DNA from: Chenopodium formosanum
Taxonomy: Eukaryota > Streptophyta > Magnoliopsida > Caryophyllales > Amaranthaceae
Length of the DNA: 64,000 bases
Direction of reading: 5' to 3'
Assembly (NCBI GenBank): GCA_024500155.1
Contig: CM044856.1
Span: 54,560,303-54,624,302 of the forward strand
The translations under genes were made by a program, and so were the position numbers. Numbering within the stretch: position 1 is the stretch's first letter; every line of letters begins with the position of its first letter. Shown here in pieces: positions 56,125 to 64,000 of this stretch. The notes below the pieces were generated by a model. It had not been told where the DNA came from, ran no database searches, and saw only the letters and a program-made list of their open reading frames with translations.

Positions 56125-59100
56125 TGATGAGTGACATTTATGTCACTCTTAGGGAGTAGTTTTAGAGTCATTTTTCGTATTTATTTTCTTCTATTTTCCC
56201 TTTTATTCTCTTATTTCTCTTCAATAACGCTTCTTGTTTGTTTGGTATTTTTGGCGAGTTTTTGTTTATTTGTTTCATTTATTAGTTTTTAAGTTTATTT
56301 TGTTATTTTATTTGATTTTATTTACTTGTATAGTCTTATTTAATTTTTATTAGTTTAGTGTTATTTCTTTTATTTTCTATTTTATTTTATTTATTTTCAT
56401 TTTATTATTTTATTTTATTTGTCTCGTTTTCTTCTCAGTTTTGTGTACAAAGTCCCGGGTTTATGTCAAGTGAGTTCGGAGCTCGAGGTATGAGTCAAGT
56501 GGGCCATATCCCTTCATTTCCCGTTCCTTCTCACCAATTTACAACAACAGCCTGCTGCCCCTGCACCACCGTCAACTAAGCAGCCACCACCAACCTCCAA
56601 TCACAGCCCGCATCAGCTCACAACTCCACCTCACAACCGTATCCAATCGACACCCCCCTACACCAGCCTGACAGCCTCCACCGTCATAACTCCCCTGCTC
56701 CCTCACGTACAAAGCAGCGACCCACTCCCACAGCTCTACCACTTACTAATTAAACCGCATAGCAGCCTCAATCAACCACCAATGCCGGCAGTCGCAACAC
56801 CTACAAAACCAAGCAGCAACCCCCTCCATTCACTACCAATCACCCTTAACTGCAGCAGCCCTCCACCGCGCGCCGTACCTGCAGCAACCTCCCATCTCTT
56901 CCTTCGCAATTCACAATTTAACACCAAATTAGATTGGAGCTTTAATTAGAGCTTTACACGGGCGTGCATCCCTGTCAGAAGGCGCACAAATGGAGTCCAA
57001 ATTCAGATTGTAGGCAGTAAGTCTGCGCAACCTCTGCGCGATGTCTTCGCGGGCGCACAAACGAGCTTCTCACGTGATTTTAATGAAAATCGGATGGCCT
57101 CGATTTGATGCTCGTTTATAGTTGATGATGATGAACGGTGGGGATTAGATGACAATGGTTGATGATGGAGTTTGATGGTGAGTGAAGCAGGGGATTAAAA
57201 CCCCATTTAGAGCAGCCAAAGAGAATCGAAGAACAAGAAATAAGGGGGTCCGATGGTTTGGGGATTAGTTTTTCCTTTTATTCTTTTCTTATTGGAAAAA
57301 TTCAGTTTATAAATCTCAACTTTGGGCGTTTTATTTTTAAAAATCTCAACTACACATTATCCCAAATAAATCCCAACTTTTGGGGGTATTTTCTTTCATA
57401 GAACCCAAATGGTCTGTTACCCGAAGAAAAGGTTAACTTTTTAATTTTTTTTAATTGCCATGTGTCACACAGTTAGTGACTCAAAAAAAAAAAAAAATTG
57501 TTTTTAAAAAATCTAATTTATTTAAAAATTAAAAAAAATAAACCAACTCTACCCAACCCAGCCCCTACCCCAAACCAACAGCCCATCCCGGAGAACACCC
57601 CCACCCCCGATGGTTATTCGTCCCCACCCTGTAAACACCTCTCGCCGCGCCGGAATTCAGTGCCCAGCCTTCCCCCGCCCTCAAAACCCATCCCTTTCCT
57701 ATCCCCCACCCTCGAAACCCCCCTCCCCGTAAAACCACCCCTCTCCAAACCGGTTTTCGAGTGTGGGGGATAAGGGGAGGGTGGTTTTACGGGATAGATT
57801 TAGGGAGGGGAAGGGTTTCGCGACGGTGGGGGTTGTTTTCCAGCAATTAAAGGAGGCGAGGGGTTGGGGAAGTTTCAGGATGGGGGAATTTCGGCAGGGG
57901 AGTGGTTTTTTCCAGGGGAGGGCGGCCGATGGCTTTGGGGGTGGGGGCTGTTGGTTGTTTTTTAATTTTAGATTTTTTTCTAATTTTTTTCTTTACATTT
58001 TTTTATTTTCTGATTTTGTTTTTAATTTTCTGATTTAATTTAATTTTCTGATTTTTTTTTGGACCAATTATAGTGTGACACATGGCCTAGAAACATAGAG
58101 TAGCAAGTTTGGTGACCTGCTGGGTTCTAAAAGAAAATGGGTATGAAAGTTGGGATTTTTCTAAGATAACACATAGTTGGGATTATTTAAAGTCAACCGC
58201 CCAAAGTTGGGATTTATAAAATGAATTTTTCCTTTCTTATTTTGTTTATCTTTATTTTATTTTACTTTCTTATTTTCTCTTTTCACTTATCTTATTTCCT
58301 TCCTTTATTTATTTTCCTCTTTTTATTTTATTTTTCTATTTTCTTAAGTTAGTATAAATACCCATGTTTTGGGGTAATTAAAAAAGAACTTTTATTCTAT
58401 TTTTCTTAATTAATTTTTGGAGAGCTTCTCTCTCTAGGGTTAGCTTAGGATTAGAGTAGTTTAGAGAGAGAAAGTGAGGGTTTCACCATTGTTGAGCTTG
58501 GATTTTGAAGAAGAAGATTGATCATCTTGTTTGTAGACTTTCATCTTCAATAAATGAGAATCTCTAACTCTCTCTCCTCTATTTTATTTGCTTTCTTTTG
58601 ATATTGTTTTAGTTGTTAATGTTGCTTGTTAATCATGTTGATTCATGGTTATTTATTAATTAATCTTGTTACTATCATGATTAGTGAGTAATTTTCCCAT
58701 TAAGGGGATGGTTGTGGTGTAGTTGGACCTTGAGAATGTTCTAGGGTTTGGAATTGATTTATTTGTGATTAAAGTCTTTATATGTTTGATATTCTTCAAT
58801 CTACTTGCAAAATGCATGTTGCTAGTTTATTGGGAGTGAATCTTTGCTAACATGAAACGGAAGTTGACTTAGCTAGGTTCATTTATATCGATCGTTATTT
58901 GATAGCACCTCCTAGTATATGGTTCTAATGTGGAAGCATAGAGGCTAGGTTAGGTGAAGCCAATGAACCTCGGAAGGTAGCTAAATTGGACCTTACTTCG
59001 ATATTCGAGCTTGTTTAGTTCATAATTAATTCAATTTCTATGCCTTTGTTTATGTTCAAGTGAATGCTATACCTAAACTATTTCCCTTAGTGTTTTATTT

Positions 59101-59303
59101 ATTGTTTTAGCATCTTTAGATTTTAGTTTACTTACCTCCTATTCCGGACTAGCTTAGTTGTTGATAACATTTAGTAGTGTTTACTCGTTCCCTGTGGTTC
59201 GACCCCTATGCTTGCCTTATACTCGTATTAAGTTTGTTTAGGTTGTATAAATTGTATTTGATGTAGGGATAGACATTTAATGAAGTGTTTATTTCCCTTG
59301 TCA
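56125..59303 (+). repeat. 3' LTR of B0 (3179 bp including a foldback insertion)
   Basis: Same start as LTR1 (TGATGAGTGACATTTATGTC), ends CCTTGTCA, then TSD CAAAT. TATAAATA at 58353-58360. It lacks foldback element 1 and instead has foldback element 2 at 57294-58232. Confidence 0.88.
57294..58232. mobile_element. Mutator-like foldback element 2 in B0 LTR2
   Basis: Starts GGAAAAATTCAGTTTATAAA and ends with an inverted counterpart (...ATGAATTTTTCC). The two ends share TATAAATCTCAACTTTGGGC-type sequence. 9-bp TSD TTTCTTATT (57285-57293; 58233-58241). LTR1 has the empty site. The interior is C-rich then G-rich (GTAAAACCACCC / GGGTGGTTTTAC), as in foldback element 1, but the TIR sequence is unrelated. 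No transposase. Confidence 0.82.
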
Positions 59304-59308
59304 CAAAT

Positions 59309-59890
59309 CTTGCGTAATACAAATATTATGGCAAATCCTCCTTTCTTGGACAAAGCTTGACTTATTTGGAGAAATAATGTGAGGTAACACTTTCTTCAAA
59401 CAACATAAAAAATGTCATCTCCAATAATATCCCAACTCATCTTGTAAAAGCTACTATTATACCCATCAGGACCTGGAGCCTTGATCCTACGAACACTAAA
59501 CATAGCTTTCCTAATCTCTTCCTTAGTGAAGGGAGCAGACAAAAAATCACCATGCTCAGTACTGACTAAAGGACCATAATTCACAACACTCTGATCAACC
59601 CTAACATCACACTACTGTTTTGTTCCCAGAAGACAAGTTTAATAGTCGACAAAAGCCATAACAACTTCCTTCTGATCATCACACCAGACTCCATTCATAT
59701 CATGAATAGCCACCACTCTCTTCTTAAAGCTTGAGTTTTAATATGCTTATGAAAGAAGGCAGTGTTCTTATCTCCTAGATTTAACCAAGTTAACTTGGGT
59801 TTTTGTTGCAAGAAACTATAGTACTGCTTTCTAACATCAGCAAATTAAACCTGTCTAGCAAGCTCTTTTCAGATCTATCAACTCAGCATT
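59309..59890 (-). pseudogene. LINE ORF2 reverse transcriptase, 5' fragment
   Basis: Minus-strand frames contain LSAPFTKEEIRKAMFSVRRI, KAPGPDGYNSSFYKMSWDII and GD, the classic start of a plant LINE RT domain, preceded by endonuclease-RT linker-like sequence with stops. It joins 27202-28355 across the B0 insertion (TSD CAAAT). No endonuclease domain is seen to the right, so the LINE is 5' truncated. Confidence 0.85.
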
Positions 59891-60461
59891 GTTATAATCC
59901 TGTTAAAATCTCTTTTGTATTTTTATAAGCCTTTTTCCAAAACTAATTGTGTTTTGCTAATAAGCTAATTTTCCTAAATTTCCTAGGTGATATTTCTTAA
60001 GTGGTCCCTCTCACTCATTGTTTATTTCTCGCTCAACCCTAAGCTAATTGTTTAAATTTTCTTTTCTAAGCTAATTACCCTTATTTTATTCAGTAATATT
60101 TCTTCTTGAGTGATCTTTCTTTTTCTTGAGTGATTTTTCTTCTAAAATTAAGTGATCTTATTAAAGTTCTTTCTCTTTCTAGCATTTTAGTAACTCTTTT
60201 TCCTAAACTAACTTATCTGATTTTCTTAATTGCTCTCTCTCTTTCTCTTTCATTTGATTTAGTCTTTTCTTAAGCTAATTATGTTTTCCTAATCTAATTA
60301 CCCTGAATTTCTAAAGTTATCTTTCTTAACTGTTCTCTTTCTCCTAATATTACACATGCATGACGTGTGTACCATCCAATATAGGAGAATAATAACCACA
60401 TCGTGTATCATATACTAACCAACATAAATATTCAATGTATCCATTAGAGATGACATAAATA
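59891..60461. repeat. Diverged low-complexity array, right part
   Basis: Same phrases as 6070-6840 (TTCTTAAGTGGTCCCTCTC, CTAAGCTAATT, TTCTTGAGTGATTTTTC). Interpreted as the other side of the LINE insertion site. Confidence 0.45.
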
Positions 60462-60466
60462 GATAG

Positions 60467-61863
60467 TGTAGGCGTCGTTTGAAGTGCGCCTCCGTAAAAG
60501 CATGTTGTGAATATGCTTGGCACCCATAGGAAGTAGGAATTGATATATACGATTAGGGAGAAAAAAAAGTAGGGAGCCACCAACATGTTTTTAAGGAACT
60601 TGTAAACCGTTCACAGATCATAAAAGGTAACCACGAATAAGGGACAACAAAAGGCAACAACGATTGTCCCGTGAAGGTTACACTCCATTCATAATCCATG
60701 AGCTTACTAACTCCATATGGTTCAGAACCACGAAGTGAGCTTACAAGAGGATCGGGGATGATGGTACGAAGTGAGTCATAGAGTCACATTCGCCCGTATT
60801 GGCCTCTACTCGATTCTTATTGAAAAATGATTCCTGCGATCTCAAAGGCAAACAAACAAAAATTCAATTTGCTCAAAACTTTCATTATGCTAAATTGGTT
60901 GAATATTAATGCACCACATAATTCTAAAATATTGTGATCACTTGATTAAATAACAAGATTAAAAAGGAACTTAAATCGGTTGTCCAAATTATCTTATTAG
61001 GCGTGATTTTCAATTACAAATTCCCTTTAAACATGCAATATAGTGATCAATAAATATAATAAAATAAGCATTAATATTAGAAGCAATTTAACAATAATAG
61101 TGTTAGTCAAATTAACCTAATCTTGATACTAGCAATATTAAAATAAAATAAGAGTAATTAAATTAATTAATCACTCACATGCCGCGCGTTCCTTTAAATT
61201 GCTACATCATGAATAAATTGTTAGTAATTTCAATAAAAAAATATAAATAAAATGAAAATTAAATAATATAAATGCAGAATCGATTTGGTCCAAACCCTCA
61301 GTTATTTGTACCTTTCACGCCTTGGTTTAAGGACAGAACCTCGGGTTAAGTATGGACTCCTTGGAGTGCTTAAGGGAAGAATGATGTAATTAGGAATATA
61401 GGTTTAAGGCTTAGAATATAAGAGAGAGAGAGAGAAGAGAATGATTTTTGGTGTAAAAGAGAGAAAGAGAGAAGGATTTGATGCCCCGAACCGTAGAAAG
61501 GAGGGGGTATTTATAGGGAAAATGAGTAGAGGGAACACACGGAACCGTTTTAAATCGGAATTGGGCTTATGATATATGGTTGGAAAGCTATATTTGAAGG
61601 CATATCGAACCAAATAATAACTGGATTAAAATTATAAGGCAAAATAATCAGTTTCTCTCAATTTTGCGATGTGGACACGAAAAGTGGAAAACAAGTTATG
61701 GTTTAGGGAAATGAGCTAGGAAATGGATTGGTTTGTGAAATGTATTGGATAGAACATGGATTTAAAAATTCCAAATACTAATTATTCAACCTGACCAATA
61801 ATGGCGGTGAAAGGTTGTTCATCATCGGGTTTGGTTTTGGGGAGACATTTTTAGGTGTCTACA
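60467..61863 (-). mobile_element. Solo LTR-d (1397 bp), B1-related but without the motif cluster
   Basis: On plus, TGTAGGCGTCG ... AGGTGTCTACA, with perfect TSD GATAG (60462-60466; 61864-61868). TATA on minus at 61508-61515. Where LTR-a/b/c have CCGT-N3-ACGG motifs, this LTR has sequence resembling the A LTR (minus strand: AGCTTTCCAACCATATATCA, TAAGCCCAATTCCG). It is therefore an intermediate or recombinant subfamily. Confidence 0.88.
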
Positions 61864-61868
61864 GATAG

Positions 61869-62583
61869 TGTTATAAATATATTGTTTAATAATAAAAATA
61901 ATCGACTCTAGAAATTAATTAAAATAATATGAAGAATATATAAAAAATTATATAGACTATTATATACTCTGTATTAGAAACCAACCTTTGAAATCCGAAC
62001 CTTCTATATAGGAATGGCGTATGCAATACAGTAGTATGTATTTTGATTGTCAAAATCCAAATTATAGTCCTAAAATAAATAATTTCATATCAAACAGATC
62101 CTTCTATTCAAATCTTGTCTTTACATCACCTTAATTTAAAGATATAATCTATTTAAAGTAATGTATGTACGAGAAGCCACCATTAGTGTGAAACATAGGC
62201 AATAGCAACTTCAAGAGTGACAAAAACGTATGTGAAGAGAAGATTTTATTATTCTTGAGTGATCTTCTATTCCTTGAGTGATTTTTTTTCATAAATGATC
62301 TTTTTTAAAGTGGTGTATTTTGGTGTAGTAACTTTTTTTCCTAAGCTAAGTAGCGTTTAAAATGAGTAGGATTATGCTAATGGATTAAATTTAAATTGTT
62401 TTGTAGTTATTAGAGCCAGTTTTAAATATTTTGGGCTATAATAAATGTCTTGTTTGTAAAATTAATAAAGTTGATTTACTTCCATTATGGATTTCATGAG
62501 CTTCTGAATTGATTTTTCTTTGCAAATTTTACCTTAGTAGTTTCTATTGATATTGAGAGCTATGAATAGGTCTTTAAAATTAG

Positions 62584-62640
<57 letters not shown>

Positions 62641-63007
62641 GAGCTTTTTGCTGCAATCTTCACCATTCTTCAACTTTATTCTTAATTTGGTGCAAAATTT
62701 CTTAATTATAGAGGTAAGCATTGTAAATTTGGTGTAAATCGATTTTTAGGGTTTAATATTTTTCGTAGGATAATCGGATCGTATATACTAAAAATTTAGA
62801 GCATACATTTACAACTTCGTCAACAATTTGATATGTTTTATGTTTCAGATTCATTAGGATCATATGTCCTATCGATTTTAATAATTTTTGCTTGAAGTTT
62901 TGGAGAATTCACTTCTATTCAACTCCAGAGATTTGGTATTTGTATTTTACTGATTTGTGCTTAAATTTCATCAAAATTTAAGCAAAATAAACTGAATGCA
63001 CACTAAC
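61869..63007. other. AT-rich intergenic DNA with microsatellite
   Basis: No gene is seen. (AT)n followed by (AG)n at about 62587-62640. Array-like phrases (CTTGAGTGATCTTC) at about 62255-62330. Confidence 0.5.
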
Positions 63008-63505
63008 TGTTTTGGGTGTTTTTGACCCTCGGGAGAGTTATGGCTCGAAGACTGGTCTGACTATGCTTGTACCTGCACAATAACGAAGGTTCCAGGTTGT
63101 AGGAGCTCCACCTCCGACAATCAAGTTAGAATGTGTTGGAGAATGTAAAAAGGTGCGGAAAGTAAAGTGAGATCTTCTCGAATTCCGAGATTAGGTATTT
63201 TCTTTGATGAGAGAGAATGTAGGAGAGTGTAATAAATGATTGAATGTGTCCCAAAAATGGGGGATATCTCCCTATTTATAGTGTCATTGGAAATGGTGCC
63301 TTTTCTTAGGTCATTTTGACCTAGATTTGGTAGGTTGCGCCATTTTGCGGCGTTTATATGGAATTGGGCCTTGAAGGCCGCAATTCCAGCAAATATCTGA
63401 AGTTGACACGTGTCAGCTGGTGAGTGGCCCAGGTCGGCTTGTCCAGGCATGACACGTGTCCCTCTCTGATTTGTCCACAAGTCTAGGGTATTTTTACCCT
63501 AAACA
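63008..63505 (-). mobile_element. 3' LTR of C-type element D (498 bp)
   Basis: On plus TGTTTTGGGTG ... CCCTAAACA; homologous to 1387-1879 in the opposite orientation, but diverged, so it is a separate element and not the partner LTR. TATA on minus at 63273-63280. The PPT (minus GAGGGGAAAA, 63506-63515) abuts it. Confidence 0.75.
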
Positions 63506-63636
63506 TTTTCCCCTCATAGGGGTCACGTGGCGGGCCACGTGATGCTTGTGACACGCGGCTTTCCGGGAGTGGTGAATAGTAAAAAGACTGTTCATCTTCT
63601 GGGGTGTGACGGGGGATGCCCACCGTTTTATCCTTC

Positions 63637-63644
63637 TATAAATA
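63637..63644 (+). promoter_or_regulatory. TATA box of the antisense gene of element D
   Basis: TATAAATA in TTCTATAAATAGAGG, 243 bp before the ATG at 63887, and pointing away from the LTR promoter. A possible donor (AAAG|GTAACC) lies near 63817. Confidence 0.55.
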
Positions 63645-63886
63645 GAGGTTTACCCCCCTTATTTCCCTTCACTTTGCTTGAATTATTTTACTTTTTAGAG
63701 AGAGAAAGACTCTGCCCCCGTCTGTAACAAGTATTCGAAGCTTTCGTCTGCGTTTTTGAAGAACACATCCGGTCATCGTCTGAAGCTGTTTTCATATTTT
63801 CAGATTTAAGATAAAGGTAACCGCCTCTACTTTCTTCCAGCTTTTTACACTTTTTCCGTTTGTGTACATAGACATCCAAAATAGAA

Positions 63887-63934
63887 ATGGACTCTTCATC
63901 GACATACACGGCATCGCCTAGGTCATTCAACCGG
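63887..63934 (+). pseudogene. Start of Transposase_28-like antisense gene of D, cut by an LTR
   Basis: ATG followed by MDSSSTYTASPRSFNR, aligning with MSSQSTHSALPRTFSR of the gene at 969-1. After codon 16 the frame is replaced by TGTAGACACC, the first bases of a B1-type LTR. The rest of the gene should lie beyond the window, after that insertion. Confidence 0.7.
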
Positions 63935-64000
63935 TGTAGACACCTAAAAATGTCTCCCCAAAACCAAACCTGATGATGAACACCTTTCATCGCCATTATT
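63935..64000 (+). mobile_element. Start of a B1-type LTR (plus orientation), truncated by window edge
   Basis: TGTAGACACCTAAAAATGTC followed by TCCCCAAAACCAAACC and TGATGATGAACACC, matching the terminal ~60 bp of LTR-a/b/c/d read on their sense strand. Confidence 0.8.

Larger units (their letters stand above)
28361..59303 (+). mobile_element. Element B0: large non-autonomous (LARD-like) LTR retrotransposon, hosting B1
   Basis: LTR1 28361-31700 and LTR2 56125-59303 are flanked by a perfect TSD CAAAT (28356-28360; 59304-59308) inside the LINE RT. After LTR1 comes TGGCGCCGTTGCTGGG (PBS, Athila-like). The internal part is split by B1. It has a gag-like ORF region but no protease, RT or integrase, so mobility would need another element's enzymes. 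Without B1 it is about 10.3 kb. LTR divergence looks higher than that of B1, consistent with B0 being older. Confidence 0.88.

Noticed and set aside
1387..63505. The two C-type LTRs at the window ends as one giant element
   Set aside because: They are in opposite orientation, diverged, and each has its own PPT and antisense gene facing outward; they belong to two separate elements.

Overview
The window is repeat-dense intergenic DNA from a flowering plant, most likely a dicot. It is AT-rich, with intron-containing accessory genes, Ty3/gypsy (Tat-type) LTR retrotransposons, a LINE, MITEs and Mutator-like foldback elements. No ordinary host gene is recognisable. Almost everything can be read as nested transposons.

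Layout. (1) 1-1879: 3' end of a gypsy element 'C' on + (3' LTR 1387-1879), with a Transposase_28-like gene on the opposite strand running off the left edge. (2) 1880-6850: AT-rich flank with MITE remnants, a 1.1-kb TIR element, Helitron-like termini, a hAT-like MITE and a diverged 'AAGTGGTCTTTCTT' array. (3) A LINE on the minus strand is split into three pieces, 59309-59890, 27202-28355 and 6854-7122, by two large insertions. (4) Element A (8024-27201, +, 19.2 kb) has long LTRs and decayed gag-pol, followed by two genes on the opposite strand: a DUF7745-like gene and a plant mobile domain (PMD) gene. An inverted LTR fragment abuts it at 7123-8023. (5) Element B0 (28361-59303, +, TSD CAAAT) is a large non-autonomous element with a gag-like ORF but no pol. 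Each of its LTRs carries a different foldback element with a 9-bp TSD. (6) Element B1 (33802-54423, minus, TSD ATGAG) sits inside B0 and has the same gene plan as A: gag-pol, then antisense DUF7745-like and PMD genes. A solo LTR (46226-47928, TSD GTATG) sits inside its pol. (7) 60467-61863 is another solo LTR (TSD GATAG). (8) 63008-64000 is the 3' LTR and the first 16 codons of the antisense gene of a minus-oriented C-type element 'D', cut by the start of yet another B1-type LTR at 63935.

The main biology is a recurrent retrotransposon design. Between pol and the 3' LTR, A and B1 carry spliced genes on the opposite strand, with their own TATA boxes and shared intron positions. Both families also carry clusters of a short, roughly palindromic motif at matching non-coding positions: within the LTR, twice before gag, after pol, between the two antisense genes, and upstream of the PMD gene. 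The motif differs by family: TGGCGCYA in A and CCGT-N3-ACGG in B1. This resembles a family-specific DNA-recognition code co-evolving with a self-encoded factor.

All gag-pol copies here carry stops or frameshifts. A is the more decayed. B1 looks young, with near-identical LTRs. Limits: alignments were done by eye, so divergence figures are approximate and domain names come from recognition, not searches.
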